From Natrialba magadii ATCC 43099 (GTDB lineage: Archaea > Halobacteriota > Halobacteria > Halobacteriales > Natrialbaceae): a stretch of 64,000 nt of DNA. Position numbers and translations under genes: made by a program. Shown here piece after piece: positions 34,366-43,883 of the stretch. The notes beneath the pieces are model-generated. The model was not told the origin of the DNA and made no database searches. It saw only the letters and a program-made list of their open reading frames with translations. Location of the stretch: contig NC_013922.1 of NCBI RefSeq assembly GCF_000025625.1, forward strand, positions 62,001 through 126,000, in the 5' to 3' direction. Every line of letters begins with the position of its first letter. The first letter of the stretch is position 1.

Positions 34366-35670
34366 TTAATTCTTCGAACGTGACCCTTCAGGTTCGTGGC
34401 TGGTACGGGCCGTGTTGGTCGGTGTGTCCTCCCCCAGAATAGCTGCAAGCGTGTCTACGAGGACATCTTTGCTCTGTTCAACAGCGTCCCACTGAATGGA
34501 CTCGTTCGGGAAGTGTGCATTGTCGATCGACCCCGGCCCAAAGAGAACGGTTGGTATCGATGCAGCCTGATAGTGTCTCGAATCCGCGCCGTACGTCGCG
34601 CCTTTTGGCGCGGTATCTGCGAGGCCGTTCTGTTCCATTCCCGCTTGCAAGTGACGGACGATCGGCTCATCGTGGGACACAGACGCCGGTTCGAACTGGA
34701 CTGAAAACCGTTCGAGTGATGGGGGATGTGCTTCGAGCCAGTCGTCTCCGTCGACGACAGCGTCAATCCGGTCGCGGACGGCCGACTCTACCTCTGTGAC
34801 TGTTTCCCCGGGTGCGACACCGACCCGTATCTCAGCGGTGAGCGTCGCCGGAACTGAGGAGGCCCACGAACCAGCCTGAACTGTTCCAACTGAGATCGGC
34901 CACGGTGTCTCAAACCGCTCGTAGAGTGGATGTGTAACGGTGAGAGAGCGCTCCGTCTCCAGTTCTCGAAGCGCTGTTCGAATTCGCTCGAAGTGCGGCA
35001 GTACTGATTCCCCACGCCACCGTGTCGCCGCGTGAGCAGATTTCCCCTCGAGTTCCAGCCGGAGCATCACCGAGCCCTCGACTGCTGTGACCAACTCTAG
35101 CTCTGTTGGTTCCGCAACGATTGCTGCATCTCGCTCAAACGGATACGGGTTCGATAGTGCGGCCATTGCTGCACCGATTCCGCCCTCCTCTTCGCCGACG
35201 ACGCTCTCGACGACAAGACGCCCATTCAGTTCGTCGCTGTCTGTGTTTTGTGCAGCAAGTTCTTTTGCAGCGAAGAGACAGGCGCTCAGGCCGGCTTTCA
35301 TGTCTGCAGCGCCACGGGCAATCAGCTTCTCGCCGTCCCACGTTGGCGTGAACGGGTCAGTATCCCACTGTGCTTCCTCAGCAGGGACGACATCGACGTG
35401 GCCGTTGAGAACGATCGTTTGGCCTTCATCAGGATCCCCGAATTCAACAACGCCAGCCACCGATGGCCGGTCTGCGGTCTCTATTGTGGCCGGATCTGAT
35501 GGAAACGATGGATGGTTCGCAAGCAGCTCCGGATCTGCCGTCCACTCATAGGTTTCGAACCCAACTGCATCTAACTGGTTACGAATCCACCGCTGTGCTG
35601 GTTGTTCGTTGCCGGACTCTGTACGGAATGATAGGAGTTTCTCGGTGAATGATTTGAATTGGCTTCCCAT
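34366..35670 (-). CDS. M20 family deacylase/peptidase (ArgE/DapE-like)
   Basis: 434 aa. Metal and catalytic motifs are NGHVDVVP (His, Asp), GAADMKAG (bridging Asp), GEEEGGIG (base Glu and ligand Glu) and AEPTELE, with a C-terminal His in NAHFPNES. The dimerisation domain lies at ~185-300 (GKSAHAATRWRGESVLPH). The family removes acyl groups from N-acyl amino acids or cleaves small peptides. It is divergent from the polyamine-type ABC operon, sharing a ~300-bp promoter region, which suggests a common regulon. It is distinct in sequence from the three M20 genes at 53-59 kb. Confidence 0.9.
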   Translation of the reverse strand: MGSQFKSFTEKLLSFRTESGNEQPAQRWIRNQLDAVGFETYEWTADPELLANHPSFPSDPATIETADRPSVAGVVEFGDPDEGQTIVLNGHVDVVPAEEAQWDTDPFTPTWDGEKLIARGAADMKAGLSACLFAAKELAAQNTDSDELNGRLVVESVVGEEEGGIGAAMAALSNPYPFERDAAIVAEPTELELVTAVEGSVMLRLELEGKSAHAATRWRGESVLPHFERIRTALRELETERSLTVTHPLYERFETPWPISVGTVQAGSWASSVPATLTAEIRVGVAPGETVTEVESAVRDRIDAVVDGDDWLEAHPPSLERFSVQFEPASVSHDEPIVRHLQAGMEQNGLADTAPKGATYGADSRHYQAASIPTVLFGPGSIDNAHFPNESIQWDAVEQSKDVLVDTLAAILGEDTPTNTARTSHEPEGSRSKN

Positions 35671-35971
35671 GGTTTGTCTGCTATTCTATGTGCGGGTGGT
35701 TATCAACTCTGTTATGACCTGCCCTCACGACCCACGTTGCGTCCTATCATCGGTCTCTCTCACTGGTGTGGTGACTTCAGCCGCCAGTCCCTCTATACAC
35801 ACTGTCTGTGCTATTTCGCTGCTCAACGGACGGTGATGGCAAGTCACGTAGTGTTCAATTGGGCAACCCATTCTCGGATGGAGTCCTATTGAGTGTAATA
35901 TGTTAAGATTAAACATGATTGTTAGTGGCTCTCTCCGGTGGGTTTATATACCATGGATTGGACTCACAAGC
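35671..35971. promoter_or_regulatory. divergent promoter region between M20 gene and ABC operon
   Basis: This 301-bp region is AT-rich. GGTTTATATA (35941-35950) is a strong TATA box 23-30 nt before ATG 35972, giving a leaderless binding-protein transcript. I find no gene in it; the short frames are shadows. Confidence 0.55.
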
Positions 35972-37114
35972 ATGGCATATGATGGCAATCACGCAAGCCG
36001 TCGGTCCGTTCTCGGGGCCGTCGGCGGCGCGGGCGCAGCAGCCCTCGCTGGGTGTCTTGGAGGCGGCGACGATATCGAATACGTTCGCCCAATCGAGATC
36101 GAGTCGTTCCCCGTCGAGGAGTACGAGTCCGAAGTAAACGTCTGGAACTGGTACACGGACTGGGTCGATTGGCATACTGATGAGTTTCAGGAGAGCTACG
36201 AGGGAATCGATCGGGTATACTCGCAGGCGTACTCCGGACCCAGCGAATGGTACTCTCGATTAGAGGCTGGTAACGACGAAATCGACAACATCTGTGCAAC
36301 AAACGAGTGGGTTGTCCGGGCGATGGACAACGACTACCTGGAGCCACTCCCTGTCGAGCAGATGGAGGCCTGGGACGTCCTCGATCCGCTTGCAAGAGAG
36401 GACGCAGAAGAATACTACGGCAGAGACGGCGAGGTCTATGCAATTCCCGAGTCGATCGTGATGCAGCCATCTCTGACGTACAATACCGAGTATTTCAGCA
36501 GTCCCCCGGATTCGTGGGGTGTGCTGTGGGATGAGGATCTCGCCGGAATGATGTTCATGGAGGACTGGCCGGAAGTGTCCTGTCGTATTGCAGCACTGTA
36601 CACTGGCCAGGATCCAAACGACCCCGACGACTTCGAGGAGATCGAAGAAGTGCTCATGCAACAGCGTGACCTCAACGTCACGTACTGGAACGAGTTCTCG
36701 TCTGCGATGGAGATGTTCATCGACGAAGAGGTCGTCGTCGGGCCGCTGCGTGATGGCCGAACGTGGATGGCACAGTTCCTCAACGACGCACCGATCGATT
36801 ACGCGGTCCCAGAGGAGGGTATGATGTACACGTACGACAACTTCGTCATTCCAACCGGTGCGCCAAACCCCCGTGCAAGTGCTGCATGGATCGAACACGG
36901 CGGCCAGATCCCTTCACGTGTCCAGTTGTTCGCAGAGATGGGATATGTTCCACCGATCGAGAATCTCGAGGACGAACTCACAGAGGTTGTCTCCGAGGAG
37001 GAAGCCGCGTTTGCTGACTGGCTCGACCCTGACGAACTAATCTTTGTTGAACCGCTCGATGAAGAGACGCTCGACCGGTACGACGAGATCTGGACGACCG
37101 TCGTCGCTGGCTAA
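35972..37114 (+). CDS. PotD-type ABC substrate-binding lipoprotein
   Basis: 380 aa from ATG 35972. The N-terminus combines a Tat motif (SRRSVLG) with a lipobox (LAGC), so it should be exported folded and anchored by a lipid on Cys. The mature part has the PotD/PotF-like two-lobe pattern (NVWNWYTDW..., YAIPESIVMQPSLTYNTEYF, WGVLWDEDLAGM, FVIPTGAPNPRASAAWIEHG). It binds polyamines or related cations in the family; the actual ligand is inferred. It is the first gene of a four-gene importer operon. Confidence 0.9.
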   Translation: MAYDGNHASRRSVLGAVGGAGAAALAGCLGGGDDIEYVRPIEIESFPVEEYESEVNVWNWYTDWVDWHTDEFQESYEGIDRVYSQAYSGPSEWYSRLEAGNDEIDNICATNEWVVRAMDNDYLEPLPVEQMEAWDVLDPLAREDAEEYYGRDGEVYAIPESIVMQPSLTYNTEYFSSPPDSWGVLWDEDLAGMMFMEDWPEVSCRIAALYTGQDPNDPDDFEEIEEVLMQQRDLNVTYWNEFSSAMEMFIDEEVVVGPLRDGRTWMAQFLNDAPIDYAVPEEGMMYTYDNFVIPTGAPNPRASAAWIEHGGQIPSRVQLFAEMGYVPPIENLEDELTEVVSEEEAAFADWLDPDELIFVEPLDEETLDRYDEIWTTVVAG

Positions 37115-37138
37115 CTACTACGCTACGCTTTTGCACTC

Positions 37139-38242
37139 ATGTCCGTTTTACAAGTCGAAAACGTTCGGAAAGAATACGATGATGTATTGGCTGTCGAGGA
37201 TGCTTCGTTCACGGTCGAAGACGGGGAGTTCGTCTCCATTCTGGGTCCGAGTGGCTCAGGAAAGTCGACGATGTTACGAATGGTTGCCGGATTCGAGTCC
37301 CCGACGAGTGGGGACATTCGAATCAACGGTGAGAACGTCGTTGGCGTGCCGTCGTTCGAACGAGACACCAACATGGTGTTCCAGAACCTGGCGCTGTTCC
37401 CACACCTGACGGTGGCTGAAAATATCGCGTTCGGTCTCAAACGCCGCGGTGTTGGCCGCGAAGAGCGGGAAAAGCGAATCGAAGATATCCTCGAAGTGGT
37501 CGAACTCAGCGGCTACGGTGACAGAGACATCGATCAGATGAGCGGTGGTGAGCAACAACGAATTGCCCTTGCGCGGGCGATCGTCAACGAGCCCTCTATT
37601 ATCCTCCTCGACGAGCCGCTTGCCTCGCTCGACCGAAAGCTTCGCCAGCACATGAAGTTCGAACTGCAGCGGATCCAGGAGGAGACCGGCATCACCTTCC
37701 TCTATGTCACCCACGATCAGGAGGTTGCGATGTCGATCTCCGATCGGATGGTGATCCTGAACGAGGGCCAAATCGAGCAGAAAGGCTCGGTCCAGGATAT
37801 CTACGACCGGCCTGAGACACGGTTCGTTGCCCAGTTTATGGGCGATCTCAACTCCGTCACGGGAACCGTCGTCGATCAGACTGCGGATACAATCGAATTC
37901 GAGATCGGCGATACGTCCGCTACAGTCCCGTACGACGACGGGACCACCGTTGCTGCTGGTGACACGATCGATATCGGTATCAGACCATCACATGCTGATC
38001 TCGTTCCTCCCAGCACCGGCGGTATCATGTCGGGAACAGTGACGAACCATATCTATGCCGGAGACGAGATGGTGTATACTGTCGATATCGGCCAGGAAGT
38101 GTTCCAGGTCGAAACTGAAGCAGACAGCTTCGAAACTGGAGATACCGTTGCACTCTCCTGGGATGCTGAGCAGACGTTCTTGTTCAACGATGGACAGAAC
38201 GTCTCCGTACGAGACGAGCAAGCCGTCCAACTCGAGGGATAG
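37139..38242 (+). CDS. PotA-like ABC importer ATPase
   Basis: 367 aa. Walker A GPSGSGKST, Q-loop FQNLALFPHLT, signature MSGGEQQRIALARA, Walker B IILLDEPLASLD and switch THDQEVAMS are all intact. Residues ~245-367 form a TOBE regulatory domain (IGIRPSHADL). It energises import through the two downstream permeases. It starts 24 bp after the binding-protein gene and ends 3 bp before the first permease. It closely resembles the ATPase at the right edge of the window. Confidence 0.93.
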   Translation: MSVLQVENVRKEYDDVLAVEDASFTVEDGEFVSILGPSGSGKSTMLRMVAGFESPTSGDIRINGENVVGVPSFERDTNMVFQNLALFPHLTVAENIAFGLKRRGVGREEREKRIEDILEVVELSGYGDRDIDQMSGGEQQRIALARAIVNEPSIILLDEPLASLDRKLRQHMKFELQRIQEETGITFLYVTHDQEVAMSISDRMVILNEGQIEQKGSVQDIYDRPETRFVAQFMGDLNSVTGTVVDQTADTIEFEIGDTSATVPYDDGTTVAAGDTIDIGIRPSHADLVPPSTGGIMSGTVTNHIYAGDEMVYTVDIGQEVFQVETEADSFETGDTVALSWDAEQTFLFNDGQNVSVRDEQAVQLEG

Positions 38243-38245
38243 ATC

Positions 38246-39187
38246 GTGTCGACACCGACTCCTGACTCAGGCTCGACTGCCGGCGGCGTTCGACAGCGAA
38301 GTCGACAGTACCTCAGACAGATCCTGGATGCGTTCCGAGATCGACCTCGTGCACGCCTTCTCGTTCTCGTCGGCATTCCAGCGTTTGTACTGCTGTTGTT
38401 CTTCATCTTGCCGCTGGCGTACATGGTCTGGCTGTCGTTCCACGACGGCATGCCACCCGCATCGCTCACGCTCGAGAATTACCTGAACGTCGTTACGACA
38501 GACCTCTACTTGCGGGTTGTCTGGCGAACGACGGTGCTAACGGTCCAGACGACGGCGCTCGTCGTTATCCTCGGGTACACGCTTGCCTACAGTATGGCTC
38601 GGTTCTCGAAGCGGACGACACTGCTGTTGTTGTTGGTCATCCTCCCCTTCTGGACGAATTACATCGTCCGGATGTACGCGCTGATCAACATCTTCAGCCG
38701 GGACGGCCTGCTCGACTGGATGCAGATCGTCACTGGTCTTGCACAGGATCCAAGCGGGATCATGTACACCCACACAGCGGTCTTGCTCGGCCTGACGTAC
38801 GTCTGGCTCCCGCTTGCCACGCTGCCGTTCTACGCGTCGCTGACAAACATGGACGACAACCTGATCGAGGCTGCGAAGGATCTCGGCGCAGGACCGATAG
38901 AGACGTTCTTCACGGTGACGCTTCCCATGACGAAAAACGGCGTCATCGGTGGGATCATTCTCGTCGCAATCCCCACGTTCGGTGCGTTCGTCACTCCGAC
39001 GTTGCTCGGGGGGACTGACCAGTTGATGATCGGAATGGTGATCGAGAATCAGTTCACCGAAGCGTTCAACTGGCCGTTCGGCTCGGCGCTGAGTGTTATC
39101 GTCTCCGCGTTCGTCGTGTTGATGCTACTCGTCGCCGTGAAGTTCGGTGCCAGCGATGTCGTCACCCGACGGAGTGATACCCAATGA
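38246..39187 (+). CDS. PotB-like ABC importer permease
   Basis: 313 aa, GTG start 38246. Six membrane helices follow an N-terminal cytoplasmic leader. The EAA coupling loop reads EAAKDLGAGPIETFFTVTLP. TARFSKRT-like and PFWTNYIVRMYA segments match the PotB branch of type I importers. Its stop overlaps the next permease start by 4 bp. Confidence 0.92.
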   Translation: MSTPTPDSGSTAGGVRQRSRQYLRQILDAFRDRPRARLLVLVGIPAFVLLLFFILPLAYMVWLSFHDGMPPASLTLENYLNVVTTDLYLRVVWRTTVLTVQTTALVVILGYTLAYSMARFSKRTTLLLLLVILPFWTNYIVRMYALINIFSRDGLLDWMQIVTGLAQDPSGIMYTHTAVLLGLTYVWLPLATLPFYASLTNMDDNLIEAAKDLGAGPIETFFTVTLPMTKNGVIGGIILVAIPTFGAFVTPTLLGGTDQLMIGMVIENQFTEAFNWPFGSALSVIVSAFVVLMLLVAVKFGASDVVTRRSDTQ

Positions 39188-40002
39188 TTCCGAGTACGAT
39201 CGAGCGGTTTGTCGACCGACGCGGCCGTGCGATTGGCCTCGGTCTTATGTGGGCAGTCATTGCGCTGCTCTGGATTCCCATCGGCATTGTCACGCTGATG
39301 TCGTTCGCAGCCGACCGCGCGCTTGCGTTCCCACCAGACGAATTTACCCTTCGCTGGTACCGTGAGTTCTTACAAAACGACGCCGCGATCGATGCGGTCT
39401 TCACGTCGTTACAGGTGAGCGTCATCGCGACGCTGATTACCGTCGTCCTCGCGACGATTCTCTCGTACGCGATTGCGAAGTACGAGTTCCCCGGCAAGGG
39501 CGTAATCCAGCTGATCGTGACACTTCCGATCATCGTCCCGCTGGTCGTCGTCGGTGTGGCGATGGTGCTGTTCTTCGGCGTCATCAACGTCGGCACTGGC
39601 TTCTGGAGTGTCGTCATCGCACACGTCGTGCGGACGATTCCGTTCGCCGCACTGATCATTATTCCAACGATGCTCCGGTTCGACGAGACGCTGGAGGAAG
39701 CCGCGAAGGACCTCGGGGCAGACGAACTCGACGTCTTCGTCAACGTCCGGCTTCCCAATATCCTGCCCGGCATTGTGGCAGGCGGGTTGCTCGCGTTTAC
39801 GATTTCGTTCAACGAGTTCGTCTACACCTACTTCGTTCGGGATACACGAACGGAGACGCTGCCAATCTACCTGTGGAACCAGATCCGGTTCGAAGCGTCC
39901 CCAGAAGTGAACGTGATCAGTGTCGTCTTCTTGCTCGTTGCAGTCGGGATGATTCTGCTGGCACTGGCGATTACGAACGTCCAGCGCATTACGATGCGCT
40001 GA
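39184..40002 (+). CDS. PotC-like ABC importer permease
   Basis: 272 aa with six membrane helices. The coupling loop is EAAKDLGADELDVFVNVRLP, and FTLRWYREFLQND and SFNEFVYTYFV are typical of PotC. It overlaps the upstream permease by 4 bp and completes the importer. About 175 bp separate it from the deacetylase gene on the same strand. Confidence 0.92.
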   Translation: MIPSTIERFVDRRGRAIGLGLMWAVIALLWIPIGIVTLMSFAADRALAFPPDEFTLRWYREFLQNDAAIDAVFTSLQVSVIATLITVVLATILSYAIAKYEFPGKGVIQLIVTLPIIVPLVVVGVAMVLFFGVINVGTGFWSVVIAHVVRTIPFAALIIIPTMLRFDETLEEAAKDLGADELDVFVNVRLPNILPGIVAGGLLAFTISFNEFVYTYFVRDTRTETLPIYLWNQIRFEASPEVNVISVVFLLVAVGMILLALAITNVQRITMR

Positions 40003-40177
40003 CCGCCGCCGTTTTCCGTTTCCGTTCTGTACCCCTTCCTCAGCAGCGATTCTGTGGCATGTGAACCACCACTCACTACACGCCCAGATATTTGAATAGC
40101 AGTCAACTACCTAACTCGATCTGGGACTGACCGGTATTATCATAGTGGTTGCTATTCTCACTCGTACTATACTCTCT

Positions 40178-41314
40178 ATGAGCAACGATACGTCGCTGTC
40201 AGTCTACTGGCACCCGCGAACGTTCGATCACGCCCCTCCGGACGGCGCCTTCAAACTCCCGTCGATGCCGTTCCTTGCGTCCGATGAACCGCATCCGGAT
40301 CAACCCGAACGGGCGAAGAATATCAAGCGAATCATCGAGTCGACGTTTGGGGATGCCGTGTTCACGACTGCGGACCCTGCACCGGAGGATGCGATCGAGC
40401 GCGTCCACGATTCGGAGTACGTCTCCTGGCTCAAGAAGTTCGCCGAGGACGGCGGCGGGTACATCGACGGCACTACCACCGCCATGAGTGATGCCACCTT
40501 CGAGGCAGCACAGCATGCCACCGGTGCAGCCCTCGCTGCAACGGACGACGCACTTGCTGCGGACTCCCAGACGGTCCCGTACGCGCTCGCCAGGCCGAGC
40601 GGCCACCACGCCCAGAGCGACCGGGCCGACGGCTTTTGTTTCCTGAACCACGCTGCGATCGCAGCCCAGCACGCACTCGATACTGATCCGGCTGTCGATC
40701 GGGTCGCAATCGTCGACTGGGACGTCCATCACGGTAACGGCACGCAGGAAATCTTCGAAGACCGCGACGATGTGCTCTTTCTGAGCATTCACAACGACCA
40801 CGGTGCCTGGGATCCGACGTACCATCCACAGACCGGCGGCCTCGAGGAGGTCGGCGTCGGCGACGGCGAGGGGTACACGGTCAACGCACCGGTTCCGCCG
40901 GGTACCGGCGACGAGGGCTACGAACGTGTGTTCGACCGCCTCGTCGAACCCATCGTTTCCGAGTACGATCCAGACCTGCTCGTCTACAGCGCCGGGCAAG
41001 ACCCCGGCCCATCCGATCCGCTCGGCCGAAACCTCATCTCGCGTGATGGCTTCCGGATGCTCGGCTCGCGCGCCGCGGAACTCGCCTCGACGGTGACCGA
41101 CGGCCACTACCTCATTCTGCAGGAGGGCGGCTACCAGATCAGCCACCTGGCGTTTGCGACACTGGGGGTACTCGAGGGCGCGACCGGCGAGACACACGAC
41201 CTGCCCGAGTATGGTGAGGGTGATCCCTACGCGTGGCTCGACGAGAACACGGAGCCGCTCGTCGATGCACTCGAGGAGATCCGTGAGGCACACGGCGAGT
41301 ACTGGCCCGTCTAA
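40178..41314 (+). CDS. histone deacetylase / acetylpolyamine amidohydrolase family enzyme
   Basis: 378 aa from ATG 40178. Active-site features of the arginase/deacetylase fold are present: the His pair in SGHHAQSDRADGFCFLN, zinc ligands in DWDVHHGNGTQ, the Asp in SAGQDPGPSDPLG (a Gln-Asp-Pro variant of the usual Phe-Asp-Ala-His) and the catalytic Tyr in QEGGYQ. Position directly after a PotABCD-type importer favours acetylpolyamine or other N-acetyl-amine deacetylation over histone deacetylation, since archaeal histones are not the obvious substrate here. That assignment is inferred. Confidence 0.85.
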   Translation: MSNDTSLSVYWHPRTFDHAPPDGAFKLPSMPFLASDEPHPDQPERAKNIKRIIESTFGDAVFTTADPAPEDAIERVHDSEYVSWLKKFAEDGGGYIDGTTTAMSDATFEAAQHATGAALAATDDALAADSQTVPYALARPSGHHAQSDRADGFCFLNHAAIAAQHALDTDPAVDRVAIVDWDVHHGNGTQEIFEDRDDVLFLSIHNDHGAWDPTYHPQTGGLEEVGVGDGEGYTVNAPVPPGTGDEGYERVFDRLVEPIVSEYDPDLLVYSAGQDPGPSDPLGRNLISRDGFRMLGSRAAELASTVTDGHYLILQEGGYQISHLAFATLGVLEGATGETHDLPEYGEGDPYAWLDENTEPLVDALEEIREAHGEYWPV

Positions 41315-41449
41315 GTCGACGGCGGCTGTGTCGACGATTCTGCGAACGTGACAGGCTACCCTGCCGTTTATCGTTCCGGCGGCGGTAGCATCGGGTGATT
41401 CTGCGCTGTCCATTTGGACGTGGTCTGTGCTGTCCGGGTGGATACAGCG

Positions 41450-42322
41450 ATGAAGGTCTCGCGTGACATGGCTCCCGCACTCACTCACTTCCTCGCCGGC
41501 GCGACGCTCGTCCTCCTCGCAGCGGGACCGCTTGCGCTCCGTGGCTATCTCACGCGCCGCCATCTCTGGCTGGTCGTCTTCGGCGGGCTCTGGGGGATGT
41601 TTCCGGACATTCACTACGTGACGCCCGTGTTCCAGTCCGAACTGACGGCCATGCACGACTCTCGCTGGGCCGACCTCTTTGCCTTCCACTACACGCTCGA
41701 CCAGCCGCCGTTCGACACGCGTGACCTCCTGAGCATCGCCGCCTCGGTCGTGACCTTCGTCATCGCCGTCGCCGTGTTCACCGCTGCAACCGCCGTCGGC
41801 GACCGTAATAGCCACGGCCGACCGCCGCGGTACGGCCTGCTGGCCCGAACGCTCGTCTTCGGCTACGCCGCTGGGATCGTGGGTCTCCTCGGGGCACTCG
41901 TCGTTGGTGGGGCCCTCGTCTGGACGGGGCGACTCGAGTTGGTCGCCGAACTGGTCGGCCGTGAGAGTACGGCCGCGGGCTGGCTGGTCCTCATTGGCGG
42001 GTGTGTGGTGGCGAGTGCTGGGTTCGCGGGTGGTGTCTCGGTGCTCAACAGGCGCTGGCACGTGCTGCGGCCGGGGCCGTCGCTGGTGCTTGGCGTCTGG
42101 TATGGACTCGGTGTCTGGCTCGTGGGTGTCGCGTTCGCGGTCCCGATCTGGATGCGCGTCGTGCTGGATCTCTCCCGGCCGGTGCCGTACCTGCACGTGT
42201 TTGGGCTGGTCGTTCTGGGTAGCTTTGGCGCGGTGATCGGGTTTGCCTATCCGCTCGTCTGGCGGTTCATCGGGCCGCCGGTTGCGGATCTGGGGTCCTC
42301 AAAGCGGGTGTCGGAGCAGTGA
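41450..42322 (+). CDS. multi-pass membrane protein of unknown function
   Basis: 290 aa from ATG 41450; ATG 41468 is equally possible. About seven membrane helices. The N-terminal THFLAGATLVLLAAGPLAL...FGGLWGMFPDIHYV resembles membrane-bound metal-dependent hydrolases of the YdjM/DUF457 kind, with a His near the start and PD-x-H after the second helix. The remaining conserved acids are not obvious. It is convergent with the DUF389 gene. Confidence 0.65.
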   Translation: MKVSRDMAPALTHFLAGATLVLLAAGPLALRGYLTRRHLWLVVFGGLWGMFPDIHYVTPVFQSELTAMHDSRWADLFAFHYTLDQPPFDTRDLLSIAASVVTFVIAVAVFTAATAVGDRNSHGRPPRYGLLARTLVFGYAAGIVGLLGALVVGGALVWTGRLELVAELVGRESTAAGWLVLIGGCVVASAGFAGGVSVLNRRWHVLRPGPSLVLGVWYGLGVWLVGVAFAVPIWMRVVLDLSRPVPYLHVFGLVVLGSFGAVIGFAYPLVWRFIGPPVADLGSSKRVSEQ

Positions 42323-42389
42323 TCGATCAGATTGGGGGTTGGCTACTCGTCGGTGGTGCTCGTCCCCGGTGACCTCGCCAGGAACGAGG

Positions 42390-43718
42390 TCACGCCGTCT
42401 CGTACTCGATGAACCGAACGTCGACCCGTACACCGTCTCCCGTTTCGTCGGTGACTCGTTCGTTCAGTTCCGAGACGAGTTCCGGATGTTCGACAGCAGC
42501 CGGTTGCTCAACTGTGATGACGATGCGTTCAGGCTGCTCGAGAATGGCTCCTTCTTCGATCCGTATTGCGGGATCAAACGGGACTTCTTCCTCGAGAAAT
42601 AGCTCCACCTCGACGAGGGTGACGTCCTGATACGCCGGTGAGTCGAGCACGTCCTCCACCTCCGTCGTGACTGCGTTCTCGAGCGATGCGCTCTCATACG
42701 ACGCCCACGTGACGCCGATCAGGAACGTCGACAGGACGAGGATGACAATAGTAAACATGACGAGACGGCGGCGGACTAACTGCCGTGCGATCCCCGTCTC
42801 ACTCCGAACGCGGGGACGGTATCCCATCGCCCAGAGGGTGAACAGGCCCGTGATATTGACGCCCAGCAGATTAACGAAGACGAGGATAAGCGAGCCGATG
42901 ACGGCGTTTGGAACGCCCCACGCGATCGCGATGCCTGCGGCTGCGGCGGGCGGAATCAGTGCAGCGGCGATCATCACGCCAACCAGCGCAACGGAGATAC
43001 CCGTCGAGAGGCTCAACACGCCGGCAATTCCCGCCCCAAAGGCAACGACTAGCGAGAGCAGGTTCGGAAGAACCCGCTCGCTGAGTTCGTCGATTTCGAG
43101 GATTTCGATCCCGGGTGGGACGAGAAACATCGACTTCGAAATCCACGCGAACACCGCGGCACCGCCGATTGCGACGCTAATGCCAAGCACCTGATACACA
43201 ACGCCGGTCCAGAACAGATCGTGTTCGTTGAGAACGGTTCCAACGCTGGCTGCGAGCGTCGGGCCGATCAACGGTGCGATCACCATCGATCCAACCACGA
43301 CGGCGGCCGAATCGAGCAATAGTCCTGCCGTCGCGACGATCGCACTCATCAGTGTCATCGTCACGTAGACCGGAATCGCCGGTACGAGTTCCTCCGATTC
43401 GGCGTACAGCTCGTAGCGAGCGAGGCGTGCGTCGGCAAGTATCTCCCCCGTGTACCGTTCTTTGAGCGCGCCGAACTGTCGGGAGATGACCGTCTCCGCC
43501 GTCACGACTACCGTATGGTCGTCCTCGTCGAGTCCCGCCTTCTCTAACTTATCCAGGACGACGTCGACGGCGCTTTTTGGGAGGGAAAACGAAACGAGGG
43601 ACTCGTACTCGCTGGTCTCGTCGGCCGGAACGACCGTGTAGTCGATCTGCTCTGCGTCAAGCACCGCCAGCACTGGTTCGCGCGTCTTCGGCCGGACCGA
43701 AATCTCGACGTGACGCAT
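42390..43718 (-). CDS. DUF389 / TIGR00341 membrane protein
   Basis: 442 aa from ATG 43718 (MRHVEISVRP). A soluble ACT-like N-terminal domain (~1-95) precedes about seven membrane helices with the family motifs MSAIVATAGLLLDS, VGSMVIAPLIGPTLA and ALIPPAAAAGIA. A C-terminal soluble domain (~350-442) follows. The family is widespread, and its function is not established. Upstream lies a Pro-rich gap and the divergent HTH gene. Confidence 0.9.
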   Translation of the reverse strand: MRHVEISVRPKTREPVLAVLDAEQIDYTVVPADETSEYESLVSFSLPKSAVDVVLDKLEKAGLDEDDHTVVVTAETVISRQFGALKERYTGEILADARLARYELYAESEELVPAIPVYVTMTLMSAIVATAGLLLDSAAVVVGSMVIAPLIGPTLAASVGTVLNEHDLFWTGVVYQVLGISVAIGGAAVFAWISKSMFLVPPGIEILEIDELSERVLPNLLSLVVAFGAGIAGVLSLSTGISVALVGVMIAAALIPPAAAAGIAIAWGVPNAVIGSLILVFVNLLGVNITGLFTLWAMGYRPRVRSETGIARQLVRRRLVMFTIVILVLSTFLIGVTWASYESASLENAVTTEVEDVLDSPAYQDVTLVEVELFLEEEVPFDPAIRIEEGAILEQPERIVITVEQPAAVEHPELVSELNERVTDETGDGVRVDVRFIEYETA

Positions 43719-43850
43719 TTGACACGTTTTCACTGGAGACAGCTATCAAGCACTGGGTGTCTCTCAGTAACTCGGAATCGAAGACGGCCAGCGCCCCGTC
43801 TCCTGTCTTTCTTTCCGCTGCCCCTCTCTTTCAGGCTCCCTTGAATATGT

Positions 43851-43860
43851 GTTTTATCTG
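43851..43860 (+). promoter_or_regulatory. TATA box deciding the start of the two-HTH protein
   Basis: GTTTTATCTG is 24-33 nt before ATG 43884, so the first ATG is compatible with a leaderless transcript. The downstream ATG codons at 43923 and 43980 would need a leader. Confidence 0.4.
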
Positions 43861-43883
43861 AGAAAGATATAACGGGTCGGTCG

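Noticed and set aside
40199-42196. 665-codon minus-strand frame
   Set aside because: It spans two convincing plus-strand genes and the gap between them and carries no recognisable domain.
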